Source: Euonymus europaeus (taxonomy: Eukaryota; Streptophyta; Magnoliopsida; Celastrales; Celastraceae). Taken from it: a stretch of DNA of 64,000 nucleotides. The notes beneath the pieces were generated by a model that ran no database searches, had not been told where the DNA came from, and saw only the letters and a list, made by a program, of their open reading frames with translations. The stretch covers positions 12,651,001-12,715,000 of the forward strand of contig OY756966.1 in the NCBI GenBank assembly GCA_963580455.1, given 5' to 3'. The stretch's first letter is position 1. Each line of letters starts with the position of its first letter. Shown here one piece after another: positions 9,901-24,900 of the stretch. A program made the position numbers and the translations under genes.

Positions 9901-12900
9901 ATTCTTGATAAGTGTACACTATTTATTGTTGCTTTATGTCTAGATTAACTAGTATATTGTTCATAGATTTTTTCATTGCCAAAAGACCAACTTTCGTTCA
10001 CAAATGGCCAAAACCGTTAAAAGCTACTATATGGAGAGAATTGAGTAATTCTAAACCATCATTCTTCATATGTGTGCACTTTTGATTGTTGCTCTATGTA
10101 CAAATTTACTAGTATACGCTTTGTAGATTGTTTTGTTGCTAAGAGATCAACTTTCTTTCCCAAATGCGCCAAACCGTTATCCACTCCATGGAGAGTGTTG
10201 AGCAATTTTGAACCATAAAGTTTATAGGTGTGCAACTTTTATTGTTACTTTATGTCCAAATTTACAAATATACACCTCGTAGATTGTTTCGTTTTGAGAA
10301 GTCCAACTTTCTTTCCCAAATGGGAAAAATCGTTAAAAGCTCCTCCGTCGAGTGAGTTGAGCAATTCGAAACTGTCAAAGTTGGTAGATGTACTCTTTTT
10401 ATTGTTGCTTTATGTCCAAATTTACCAGTATACGTTTCGTAGACTGTTTTGTTTCTAAAAAACCAATTTTCGTTCACAAATGGACAAAACTGTTAAAAGA
10501 TCGTCCACGACGAGAATTGCAAATTTTTGAACAATTTTTCTAGATAGATGTGCACTTTTTATTCTTGCTTTATATCCAAATTTACTAGTATACGCTTCAA
10601 ATATTTTTTCGTTGCCAAAAGGCCAACTTTCGTTCATAGAAGGTTTCGAAAAATTGTTCTTGATAGACGTGCACTTTTTGTTGTTGTTTTATGTCCACAT
10701 TTACTAGTATACATTTCATATATTGTTTCGTTGCCAAAAGATAAACTTTGATTCACAATTGGACAAAAATGTTAAAAGCTCTTCCATATAAAGAATTGAA
10801 TAATTCTAATCAATCAAACCTCATAGATGACCACTTTTTATTGCCGCTTTATGTCCAAATTTATTAGTATACGCTTCGAAGATTGTTTCGTTACCAAAAG
10901 ACTAACTTTCGTTAACAAATGGATAACACCGTTAAAAGCTTCTCTATGGATAGAATTGAATAATTCCAAATCGTCATTCTTTATAGGTGTACACTATTTA
11001 TTTTTTATTTATGTCCAAATTTACTAGTGTACGCTTCATAGATTGTTTCGTTGGCAAAAGACCAACTTTCGTTCACAAATGGTCAAAATCGTTAAAAGCT
11101 CATCTGTAGAGAGAATTGAATAATTTTGAATCATCATTCTTCATAGGTGTGCACTTTTTATTGTTTCTTTTTGTCCAAATTTACTAGAATCCGCTTCGTA
11201 GATTGTTTCATTGCCAAAAGATCAACTTTCTTTCCCAAATTCGCAAAATCTTTAAATTCTCGTCCATGGAGAGAGTTGAACAATTCTAAACCGTAAAATT
11301 TGATAGGTGTGCAATTTTTATACTTTCTTTATGTTTAAATTTACTATTATACACTTCGTAGATTGTTTTGTTGCCAAAATATCAACTTTCTTTCCCAAAT
11401 TTACAAAATCGTTAAAATCTCCTCCAAGGAGAAAGTCGAGCAATTTTGAACCGTAAAACTTGATAGGTGTGCAATTTTTATTGTTTCTTTATGTCCAAAT
11501 TTATTAATATATGCTTCGTAGATTGTTTCATTGCCAAAAGATCAACTTTCTTTCCCAAATTTGCAAAATCGTTAAAATCTCCTCCCTATAAAGAGTTGAG
11601 CAATTCTGGACCATAAAAGTTTATAGGTGTGTAATTGTTATTGATGCTTTATGTCCAAATTTATTAGTATATTCTTCGTAAACTGTTTCATTTTCAAAAG
11701 AGCAACATTCTTTCCCAAATGCGTAAAATCGTTAAAAGCTCCTCCGTGTAGAGAATTGAGCAATTCCAAACCATCAAAGTTGGTAGATGTACTTTTTTTA
11801 TTGTTGCTTTATGTCCAAATTTACTAGTATACGCTTCGTAGATTGTTTCTTTGCCAAAAGACCAACTTTCGTTCACAAATGGAGAAAATCATTAAAAGCT
11901 CCTCTATAGAGAGACTTGATTATTTCCGACCCATCATTGTTGATAGATGTGCACTTTTCACTGTTGCTTTATGTCCAAACTTACCGGTATAGAGTTCGTA
12001 GATTGTTTCGTTGCAAAAAGACCGATTTTCATACACAAATGTATAAAACTAATAAAAGCTCGTCCATGGAGAGAATTTAAAATTTTGGATAAATAATTCT
12101 TGATAGATGTGCACTTTTCATTATTGCTTTTTGTCCTAATTTACTATTATACGCTTTGACTATTGTTTCGTTGCCAAAAGACCAGCTTTGATTTCCAAAT
12201 GGAGAAAACTATTAAAAGCTCCTGCATAGAAATAATTGAGTAATTCTGAAAAGTCAAACTTGATAGATGTGCACTTTTTATTGATGCATTATGTTCAAAT
12301 TTACTAGTATACGCTTCGAATATTGATTCGTTACCAAAAGAACTTATTTCGTTCACAAATGGTCAAAATCGTTAAAAGTTCCTTCGTGGAGTGAATTGGA
12401 TAATTCTGTACCATCATTCTCGATAGGTGTTCACTTTTTATTGTTGTTTTATGTCCAAATTTTGTAGTATATGCTTCATAGATTGTTTCCTTGCCAAAAG
12501 AACAACTTTCTTTCCAAAATGAGCAAAATCGTTAAATTCTACACCATAGACAGAAGTTAGCAATTATGAATAATAAAATTTTATAGATGTGCACTTTTTA
12601 TTGTTGCTTTATGTCTAAATTTACTAGTATTTGCCTCATAAATAGTTTCATTGCCAAAAAACCAACTTTCGTCCTTAAATGGACCAAAGCGTTAAAAGCT
12701 TATCTATGGAGAGCATTGATTAATTCTGAACCATCATTGTTGATAGATGTACACTTTTTATTGTTTATTTATGTCCAAATTTACTAGTATACACTTCGTA
12801 AATTGTTTCATTGCCAAAAGAACAACTTTCGTTCACAAATGGACAAAATTGTTAAAAGCTCATCCATGGAGAGAGTTGAGTAATTTCAAACAATCAAAGT

Positions 12901-15900
12901 TGATAGGTGGACACTTTTTATTGTTGTTTTATGTCCAAATTTATGAATATAAACATCATAGAGTGTTTCGTTGCTGAAATACCATCTTTCGTTCATACAT
13001 GTACAAAATTGTTAAAAGCACCTCCATGGATAAAATTGAAGAATTACGAATCATCGTTCATGATACATGTTCACTTTTTAATGTTGTTTTATGTCAAAAT
13101 GCAATAGTATATGCTTCGTAGGTTGTTTCGTTGTCAAAAGACAAACTTTCGTTTGCAAATGGACGAAATCGTTAAAAGCTCATTCATGGAGAGAATTGAG
13201 TAATTCCGAACAATGATTCTCCATAGGTGTGGATTTTTTATAGTTGCTTTATGTCCAAATTTACTAGTATACGCTTCGTATATTGTTTCGTCGCCAAAAT
13301 ACTAACTTTCTTTCCCAAATGCACAAAATCGTTAAAAGGTTCTCCATGGAGCCATAGAGGGAGTAGAGCAATTCCGAACCATGAAAGTTTATAGGTGTGC
13401 ACTTTTTATTGTTGTTTTATGTCACAATTTATTAGTATATACATCGTAGAGTGTTTCATCGCCAAGATACCAACTCGTTCCTAAATGTGTAAAATCGTTA
13501 AAAGCTCCTCCATTGAGAGAATTGAGTAATTCTGAACTATCATTGTTGATATATGTGCACTTTTTATTGTTGCTTTATGTCAAAATTTATCAGTGTATGC
13601 TTCGGAAATTGTTTCGTTACAAAAAGACCAACTTTCGTTCACAAATGGACAAAACTGTTAAAAGCTCATCCATGGAGAGAATTAAATAATTCCAAACCAT
13701 CATTCTTGATAGGTGTGAACTTTTTATTATTGGTTTATTTCCAAATTTACTAGTATGTGCTTCGTGGATTCTTTCTTATTAAAGGATTGACTTTCGTTCA
13801 CAAATGGACAAAACCGTTAAAAGCTCCCCCATGGAGAAAATTGAATAATTCTGAACCATCATTCTCGACAGGTGTGCATTTTTTATTGTTGTTTTATGTC
13901 CAAATTTATTAGTATACGCTTCATATATTGCTTCTTTGCCAATGACCAACTTTCTTTCCCAAATGCACAAAATCATTACAAGCTCCTCCATAAAGAGAGT
14001 TGAGGAATTCCAAACAATAAAAGTTGATACGTGTGCACTTTTTATTGCTGTTTTTTGTCCAAATTTACTAGTATATGTCTCTTATATTGTATCGTTGCAA
14101 AAAGAGTAACTTTCATCCTCAAATGGACAAAATCGTTAAAAGCTCCTCCATGGAGAGAATTCAATAATTTCGAACAATTAAAGTTGATAAGTGTGCACTT
14201 TTTATTGTTTCTTTATGTCCAAATTTACTAGTATAAACATTGTAGAGTTTTTCGTTGACGAAAGAAAAACTTTCGTAATGGACAAAATCGTTAAAAGTTC
14301 CTCCACGGACAGAATTGTGTAATTCAAAACCATCGTTCCTCATAGGTGTGCAAATTTTTTTATTGTTGCTTTACATTCTAATTTACTAGTATACGCTTCA
14401 TAGATTGTTTCATTGCCAAAAGGATAACTTTCTTTTCCAAATACACAAAATCGTTAAAAGCACTCCATGGGGAGGGTTCAGCATTTTCGAATCATAAAAG
14501 TTGATATGTATGCACTTTTATTGCTGTTTTATGTCCAAATTTACTAGTATACACTTTGTAGATTATTTCGTTGCGAAAAGACTAACTTTCGTCATCAAAT
14601 GAACAAAATCGTTAAAAGCTCATCCATAGAGAGAATTGAGTGATTTTAAACAATCAAAGCTGATAGGTGTGCACTTTTTATTATTGTTTTATGTCCAAAT
14701 TTACTAGTATAAACATCTTAGAGTATTTCGTTGTTGAAAGACCAACTTTTCTTTCATATATGTGCAAAATTGTTGAAACCTCACCCACTGAAAGAATTGA
14801 GTAATTGCTAACCATCAAAGTTGTTACGTGTGCACTTTTTATTGTTTGCTTTAAGTCCAAATTTACTAGTATACGCTTTGTAGATTCTTTTATTGGCAAA
14901 AGGCCAACTTTCGTATACAAATGGAAAAAACCGTTAAAAGCTCCTCCATGGAGAAAATTGAATAATTTTGAACCATCATTCTTGATAGGCGTGCACCTTT
15001 TATTGTTGTTTTGTGTCCAAATTTACTAGTATACGCTTCGTAGATTTTTTTGTAGACAAAGGATCACTTTTCGTTTACAAATGGACAAAATCGTTAAAAA
15101 TCTCTTTCATGGAAATAATTGAGTATCTGCTAACCATCAAAGTTGATATGTGTCAACTTTTTATTTTTTCTTTCAGTCCAAATTTATTAGTATACGCTCT
15201 ATAGATTGTTTCATTGCCTAAAGACCAATTTTTGTTCACAAATAGACAAAATAGTTAGAAGCTCCTTCATGAAGAAAATTCAATAATTTTGAACCATCAT
15301 TGTTGATGGGTGTGCACTTTTTATTGTTTCTTTATGTCCGAATTTCTTATATACATTTTGTAGATTGTTTCAATGCCAAAAGACCAACTTTCGTTCATAA
15401 ATAGACAAAATCGTTAAAAGCTCCTCCACGGAGAAAATTGAATAATTACGAACCATCGTTCTTGATAAATTTGTACTTTTTATTATTGCTCTATATCCAA
15501 ATTTACTAGTATAAGCTTTGTAGGTTGTTTCTTTGTCACAGGACCGACTTTTGTTCACAAATGGACAAAATCGTTAAAAGCCCCTCGATGGAAAGAATTG
15601 AGTAATTCCGAACAATCATTCTCGAAAGGTGTGCACTTTTTTATTGTTTCTTTACATCCAAATTTACTAGTATGCGGTTTGTAGATTATTTTGGTTCCAA
15701 AAGATCAACTTTTCTTTTGAAATGCTTAAAATCGTTAAAATCTCCCCCATGGAGAGAGGAGCAATTTCGAACCATAAAAATTGATAGATGTGGACTTTTT
15801 ATGTTGATTTATGTAAAAATTTACTAGTATACAGTTTGTAGGTGGTTTCAGTGCCAAAAAACCAACTTTTCTTGCGAAATACGCAAAATCATTAAAATCT

Positions 15901-18900
15901 CCTCCATGGAGAGAGTTGAGCAATTCCAAACCATAAAAGTTGATAGGTGTGCACTTTCTATTGTTTCTTTATGACTAAATTTACTACTAAACGCTTCATA
16001 TATTATTTCGTTGCCGAAAGACGAACTGTCGTTCCAAATGGACAAAATCATAAAAAGCTCCTCCTTGGAGTGAATTGAGTAATTCTGAGCAATCATTCTT
16101 GATAGGTGTTCACTTTTTATTGTTGCTTTATGTCCAAATTTACTGGTATGCACTTCGTAGATTGTTTCGTTGCTAAGAGACTAACTTTCTTTCCCAGATG
16201 CACAAAGTCGTTAAAAGCTCATCCATGGAGAGAATTGGGCAATTCTGAACCGTAAAAGTTGATAGGTGTGCAATTTTTATTGTTACATTATGTTAAAATT
16301 TCCTAGTATATGCCTCTTTGATTGGTTTCTTTGCCAAAAGACTAACTTTTGTCCTTAAATTGGCAAAATTGTTAAAAGCTTCTCCATGGGAAGAATTGAG
16401 TAATTTCGAACAATCGAAATTGATAGGTGTGCACTTTTATTGTTGTTTTATCTCCAAATTTTTTAGTCTTAAAAATTATAGAGTTTTTCATTGCCGAAGA
16501 CTAACTTTCATTCATAAATGTCCAAAGTCATTAAAAGCTCCTCTATGGATAGAATTGAATAATTACGAACAATCATTTTCGATAGCTATGCACTTTTTTA
16601 TTGTTGCTTTATTTCCAAATTTACTAGATACGCTCCGCAGATTGTTTTGTTGCGAAAAGACGAACTTTATTTTTGAAATGCATTAAATCACTAAAGGCTC
16701 CTCCATGGAGAGAGTTGAGCAATTCAGAACCGTAAAAGTTGGTAGATGTACTCTTTTTATTGTTGCTTTATGTTCAAATTTACTAGTATACGCTTCGTAA
16801 ATTGTTTCGTAGCCAAATGGCCATTTTTTGTTCACAAATGGACAAAACCGTTAAAAATCACTTGTGTGGAAAGAATTGAGCAATTGATAATCATCAAAGT
16901 TGATAGGTGTGCAATTCTTATTGTTGCTTTAAGTCCAAATTTACTAGTGTACACTTTTTAGATTGTTTCATTGCCAAAATACCAACTTTCATTCACAAAT
17001 GGAAAAAATCATTAAAAGCTCCTCCGTGGAGAACAATTGAATAATTCGGAATCATCATTCCTGATAGGTATGCAATTTTTATTGTTGCTTTATATCCGAA
17101 TTTACTAATATACAATTTGTAGATTGTTTCATTGCCAAAATACCAACTTTTGTTCACAAATGGACAAAACCGTTAAAAGCTCCTTCATCGAGAAAATTGA
17201 ATAATTCTGAACCGCCATTCATGATAGGTGTGCACAGTTTATTGTTGTTTTATGTCCAAATTTACTAGTATACGCTTCATAGATTGTTTCGTTGCTAAAA
17301 AACTAACTTTTTTCCAAATGGACAAAATCATTAAAAGCTCCTCCGTGGAGAGAGTTGAGCAATTCCGAACCATAAAAGTTGATAGGTGTGCATTTTTTAT
17401 TGTCACTTTCTGTCAAAATTTGGTAGTATACAGTTTTTAGATTATTTCGATGCCAAAAGGCAAACTTTTCGAAATGCGCAAAATCATTAAAATTTTCTCA
17501 ATGGAGAGAGTTGAGCAATTTCGAACCATAAAAGTTAATAGATGTGCACTTTTTTCACTACTTTACATCCAAATTTAATAGTATACAATTTGTAGATTGT
17601 TTTGTTGCCAAAATACCAACATTCTTTTCGAAATGCCCAAAATCATTAAAATCTCCTGCATGAAGAGAGTTGAGCAATTCCCAACCATAAAAGTTGATAG
17701 ATGTGCGCTTTTTTGTTATTTTACAACCAAATTTAATAGTATACGATTTGTAGATTGTTTTAGCGACAAAAGATTAACTTTTCTTTGGAAATGCGCAAAA
17801 TTGTTAAAATCTCCTCCATGGAAGGAGTTGAGCAATTTCGAACCATAAAAGTTGATAGATGTACACTTTGTTTTGTTGCTTTACCTCCAAATTTACTAGT
17901 ATAAGATTTGTAGATTGTTTGGTGCCACAATACCAACTTTCATTTCGAAGTGCACAAAACCGTTAAAATCTCCTTCAAGGAGAGTGTTGAGCAAGTATAC
18001 GTTGTTGTTTTATGACCAAATTTACAAGTATACGTTTCTTAGATTATTTCGTTGTTGAAAGACCAACTTTCGTTCAAAAATGGACAACATCGTTAAAAGC
18101 TCATCCATGGAGAGAATTGAGTAATTGTTAACCATCAAAGTTGATAGGTGCACACTTTTTATTGTTTCTTTAAGTCCAAATTTACTAGTATACACTTTGT
18201 AGATTGTTTCATTTCCAAAAGACCAACTTTCTTTCACAAATGAAGAAAACAGTTAAAAGCTTCTCCGTGGAGAAAATTTAATAATTTCGAACCAGCATTC
18301 TTGATAGGTGTGCACTTTTTATTGATTCTTTATGTCCAAATTTACTAGTATACGCTTCATAGATTGTTCCATTGCTTCCCAAATGGGCAAAATTGTTGAA
18401 AGCTCCTCCATAGGGAGGTTTGGGCAACTCCGGACTATAAAATTTGATAAGTCTACATTTTTTATTGTTTCTTTGCATCCAAATTTACTATTATACGATT
18501 CATAGATTGTTTTGGTGCCAAAAGACCAACTTTTCTTTGAAAATACGCAAAATCGTTAAAATCTCCTCCATGGAGAGAGTTAGTTGATCGATGTGCACGT
18601 TTTTTAGTTCTTTATGTCCAAATTTACTAGTATACGGTTTGTAGGTTGTTTCGATGCCAAAAGAACAACTTTCCTTTCAAAATGTGCAAAATTGTTAAAA
18701 TCTCCTCCATGGAGAGTGTTGAGTAATTCCGAACCATAAAAGTTGATAGGTGTGCACTTTTTATTGTTGTTTTATGATCAAATTTATGAGTATATGCTTC
18801 GAAGATTATTTTGTCGCCAAAAGACCAACTTTCATTCAGAAATAGACAAAATCATTGAAAGCTGCTTCATGGAGAGAATTGAGTAGTTCCGAACAATCAA

Positions 18901-21900
18901 AGTTGATAGGTGTGCCATTTTTATTGTTCTTTATTTCCAAATTTACTAGCATAAACATCATATATTGTTTTGTTACCGAAAGACCAACATTCGTTCGTAA
19001 TTATGCGAAACAATTAAAAGCTCTTCAATGGATAGAATTGAACAATTACAAACCGTCGTATTGATAGGTGTGCACTTTTTACTGTTACTTTATGTCAAAA
19101 CTTACTAGTATATGGTTTATAGATTGTTTTGGTGCCAAAAGAAAAACTTTCCTTTCGAAATGCGCAAAATCATTAAAGTCTCCTCCACGAAGAGAGTTGA
19201 GCAAATCCAAACTATAAGAGTTGATAGGTGTGCACCTTTTGTTATTAGTTTATGAAAAAATTTACTAGTATATGCTTCATATATTTTTTTTGTCGAAAGA
19301 CCAACTTTCGTTCACAAATGGACAAAACTGTTAAAGGCTCCTCATTGGAGAGAATTGAGTAATTCCGAACAATCATTCTCGATAGGTGTGGAATTTTTAT
19401 TGTTTCTTTGTGTCCAAAATTACTAGTATACGATTTGTAGATTGTTTCATTGACAAAAGACTAGTTTTCTTTGCCAAATCACAAAATCGTTAAAAGCTCT
19501 TTCGTGGAGAGAGTTGGGCAATTTCGAACCGTAAAAGTTGATAGTTGTGCAATTGTTATTGTTACTTTATGTCAAATTTACTAGTATACGCCTCTTTGAT
19601 TGGTTTTATTCCCAAAAAACCAACTTTCGTCCTCAAATTGACAAAATCGTTAAAAGCTTCTCCAATGGAAGAATTGAGTAATTTCGAGCAATCAAAATTG
19701 ATAGGTGAGCACTTTTATTGTTGCTTTATCTCCAAATTTATTAGAATAAAAATTATAGTGTTTCGTTGCCGAAAGACGAACCTTCGTTCATAAATGTGCA
19801 AAATCGTTAAAAGCTCTTCCACAGAAAGAATTGAGTGGTTGCTAACCATCAAAGTTGATAGGTGGGCACTTTTTACTGTTGTTTCATTTCCAAAAGATCA
19901 ACTTTCGTTCACAAATGGAGAAAACTGAATAATTCCAAACCATCATTCTTGATAGGCGTGTACTTTTTATTGTTGCTTTATGTCCAAATTTACTAGTACA
20001 CGCTTCATAGATTGTTTCATTTTTAAAAGACCAACTTTCTGTACAAAATGGGTAAAATCGTTAAAAGCTCATCTATTGGGAGGTTTGGGCAATTCGGAAC
20101 CATAAAAGTTGATAGGTGTTTACTTTTTATTGTTGCTTTCTGTCCAAATTTAGTAGTATACGCTTTGTAGATTGTTTTGATGCCAAAAGACTAACTTTTA
20201 TTTCAAAATGCGCAAAGTCGCTAAAATCTCATCCATGGAGAGAGTTGAGCAATTCCAAACCATAAAAGTTGATAGATGAGCACTTTTTTTGTTGTTTTAC
20301 TTCCAAATTTACTAGTATACCATTTGTAGATTGTTTCGATGGCAAAAAACCAATTTTTCTTTCGAAATGTGCAAAGTCATTAAAATCTCCTCCATGAAGA
20401 GAGTTGAACAATTCCGAACCATAAAAGTTGATAGATGTAAACTTTTTTCGGTTGCTTTATGTCCAAATTTTCTAGTATACGGTTTGTAGGTTGTTTCAGT
20501 GCCAAAATACCAACCCTCCTTTAGAAATGTACAAAATCGTTAAAATCGCCTCCATGGATAGAGTTGAGTAATTCTAAACCATAAAAGTTGATCGGTGTGC
20601 ACTTTTTATTGTTATTTTATGATCAAATTTATCAGTATATGCTTCAAAGATTATTTTGTTGTCGAAAGACAACCTTCGTTCAAAAATGGAAAAAATCGTT
20701 AAAAGCTGCACCATGGAGAGAATTGAGTAATTCCGAACAATCAAGTTGATAGATGTACACTTTTATTGTTGCTTTATGTCCAAATTTACTAGTATAAACA
20801 TTGTAGAGTGTTTCACTATCGAAAGACTAGCTTTCATTCATAAAAGTCCAAAATAGTTAAAAGCTCATCCATGGATAAAATTGAATATTAACGAACCATC
20901 GTTCTTGATAGGTGTGCACTTTTTTATTGTTTCTTTACTTCCAAATTTACTAGTATACGATTTTTAGATTATTTCGGTGTCAAAAGACCAATTTTTCTTT
21001 CGAAATGCTCAAAATCGTTAAAATCGCCTCAACAGGAAGGGTTGAGCAATTTCGAAGCATAAAAGTTGCAAGATAAGCACTTTTTTTGGTTGCTTTATGT
21101 CCAAATTTACTAGTATAAGGTTTGTAGGTTGTTTTATGCTTCGCAGATTATTTCATTGCCAAAAGACCAACTTTCGTTAACAAATGTAAAAAATTGTTAA
21201 AAGCTCCTCCATTGAGAGAATTGAGTAATTCTGAACAATCACTCTTGATAGGTGTGCACTTTTTTATAGTTGCTTTATGCCAAATTTATTAATATACGCT
21301 TCGTAGATGATTTCGTTGCCAAAAGACTAACTTTCTTTCCCAAATGCACAAAATCGTTAAAAGCTCCTCCATGGAGAGAGTTGAGCAATTTTGAACCATA
21401 AAAGTTGATAGTTGTGTACTTTTTATTGTTGATTTATGTCCAAATTTACTAGTATACGCTTAAAAAATTATTTCGTTACGAAAAGGCTAACTTTCTTTCA
21501 CAAATGCATAAAATCTTTAAAAGCTGCTCTGCGGAGAGAGGTGAGCAATTATAAATCATAAAAGTTGATAGGTGTGCACCTTTTATGGTCGCTTTAAGTT
21601 CAAATTTACTAGTATAAACATCATAGAGTGTTTCATTGCCAAAGGACCAACTTTCGTTCATAAATGTGGAAAATAGTTTAAATCTCCTCCATGGATAGAA
21701 TTGAATACGTCTGCACCTTTTATTGTTGCTTTTTATCCTAATTTACTAGTATAAAGCTTTGTAATTTTTTCCTTTGTCAAAGGACCAACTTTCGTTCACA
21801 AATGAATAAAATAGTTAAAAGGTCCTCCATGGAGAGAATTGAGTAATTATGAACAATCATTCTCGATAGGTGTGTACATTGTTATTGTTCATTTATGTCA

Positions 21901-24900
21901 AAATTTACTAGTATACGCTTCGTAAATTGTTTCGTTGTGAAAAGACTAACTTTTTTTCCGAAACGCATAAAATCGTAAAAAGCTCTTCCGCGGAGAGAGT
22001 TGAGCAATTCTGAACCATCATTCTTGATAGGTGTGCACTTTTTATGGTTGCTTTATGTCTAAATTTACAAATATACATTTCGTAGATTGTTTCGTTGCCA
22101 AAATACCAACTTTCATTCACAAATGTGCAATATTGTTGAAAGCTCCTCCATGGAGAAAATTGAATAATTCTGAACCATCATTCTTGATAGGTGTGCACTT
22201 TTTATTGTTCTTTTATGTCCAAATTTACTAATATACGCTTTGTAAAGTTTTTCATTGCCGAAAGACCAACTATCATAAATGTGCAAAACCGTTAAAAATC
22301 TCCTTCATGGAAAGAATTGAGTAATTACCGTCAAAATTGACAGATGTGCACTTTTTACTATTATAGGCTTTGTAGATTGTTTCATTGCCAAAAGACCAAC
22401 TTTTGTTCACAAATGGAAAAAACTGTTAAAAGCTCCTCCATGAAGAAAATTAAATAATTTTGAACCATCGTTATTGATAAGTGTGCACTTTTTTATTGCT
22501 GCTTTATGACAAGATTTACTACTATACGCTCGTAGATTACTTCGTTGTCGAGAGATCAACTTTCGTTCACAAATAGACAAAATCACTAAAAGATCTTGCA
22601 TAGGTGTGCACTTTTTATTGTTGCTTTATGTCCAAATTTACTAATATACACATCGTAGAGTGTTTCATTGCCCAAAGACCAAATTTCGTTCACAAATGGA
22701 CAAAAGTATTAAAAGCTACTCCATGTAGAGAATTGAGTAATTCCGAACAATCATTCTCGATAGGTGTGCACTTATTTTTGTTATTTTACATTCAAATTTA
22801 CTAGTATATGGTTTGTAACTTGTTTTGGTGCCAAAAGATCAACTTTCCTTTCGAAATGCTCAAATTCATTAAAATCTCCTCCCTGAAGAGAGTTGAGCAA
22901 TTCTGAACCATAAAGGTTGATGCATGTGCACTTTTTATTGTTGTTTTATGTACAAATTTACTAGTATACAAATTGTAGAGTGTTTCATTGCCGAAAAACC
23001 AACTTTCGTTCATAAATGTGCAAAATCGTTAGAAGCATATCCACTTGAGAATTGAGTAATTGATAACATTATTTCTCGATAGGTGTACACTTTTTTATTG
23101 TAGCTTTATGTCCAAATTTACTAGTATACGCTTTGTATATTATTTCGTTTGCAAAACACTAACTTTCTTTCCCAAATGCACAAAATCGTTAAAAGCTCTT
23201 ACATTGAGAGAGTTGAGCAATTTCGAACTATAAAAGTTGATAGTTGTGCACTTTTTATTGATTTTTATGTCCAAATTTACTAATATACGCCTCGTTGATT
23301 GGTTTCGATCCCAAAAGAACAACTTTCGTTGACAAATGGACAAAATTGCTAAAAGATCTTGCATAGGCAGAATTGAGTAATTTCGAACAATCATTCTCGA
23401 TAGTGTGTACTGTTTATTGTTGCTTTATGTCCAAATTTACTAATATACACATCGTAGATTGTTTTGTTGCCCAAAGACCAAATTTCGTTCACAAATGGAC
23501 AAAACTATTAAAAGCTACTCCATGGAGAGAATTGAGTAATTCCAAACAATCATTCTCGATAGCTGTGCACTTTTTCAGTTGTTTTACATTCAAATTTACT
23601 AGTATATGTCTTTAAATTGTTTCGGTGCCAAAAGAATAACTTTCCTTTTGCAATGTGCAAATTCGTTAAAATCTCCTCCATGAAGAGAGTTTAGCAATTC
23701 CGAACCATAAAAGTTGATACGTGTGCACTTTTTATTGTTGCTTTATGTCCAAATTTACTAGTATACACATCATAGAGTGTTTTATTGCCGAAAAATCAAC
23801 TTTCGTTCATAAATGTGTAATATAGTTAAAAGCACCTTCACTAAAGAATTCATTAATTGCTAACAATAATTCTCGATAGGTGTGCACTTTTTTATTGTTG
23901 CTTTATGTCCAAATTTACTAGTATATGGTTCGTATATTATTTCATTGCCCAAAAACCAACTTTCGTTCATAAATGTGCAAAATCGTTAAAAGCACCTCCA
24001 GGGAAAGAATTGAGTAATTGCAAACCATCAAAGTTGATAGGTGTGAATTTTTTTATTTACTTTAAGTCCAACCATACTAGTAGACACTTTGTAGATTGTT
24101 TCATTTCCAAAAGAACAGCTTTTTTTTTCAAATGGGGAAAATCATTAAAATCTTCTCCATGGAGAGAGTTGAGCAATTTTGAAACATAAAAGTTGATATA
24201 TGTGCACTTTTTTTTGTTACTTTGCATCCAAATTTACTAGTATAAGGTTTGTAGATGGTTTCGGTCCCAAAAGACCAACTTCCCTTTCGAAATGTGGAAA
24301 ATCGTTAAAATCTCCTTCATGAAGAGAGTTGAGCAATTCCGAACTATAAAAGTTGATAGGTGTGCACTCTTTATTGTTTCATTATGACCGAATATACTCG
24401 TATATGCTTCATAGAGTATTTCGTTGCCGAAAGACCAAATTTCGTTCATAAATAGACAAAATCATTAAAAGCTCCTCCAAGGAGAGAATTGAATAATTCC
24501 GAACAATCATTCTCGATGGGTGTGCAATTTATTTTGTTACTTTACATTCAAATTTACTAGTATATGGTTTGTAGATGGTTTCGGTCCCAAAAGACCAACT
24601 TCCCTTTCGAAATGTGTAAAATCGTTAAAATCTCCTTCATGAAGAGAGTTGAGCAATTCCGAACTATAAAAGTTGATAGGTGTGCACTCTTTATTGTTTC
24701 ATTATGACCGAATATACTCGTATATGCTTCATAGAGTATTTCGTTGCCGAAAGACCAAATTTCGTTCATAAATAGACAAAATCATTAAAAGCTCCTCCAA
24801 GGAGAGAATTGAATAATTCCGAACAATCATTCTCGATGGGTGTGCAATTTATTTTGTTACTTTACATTCAAATTTACTAGTATATGGTTTGTAGATTGTT

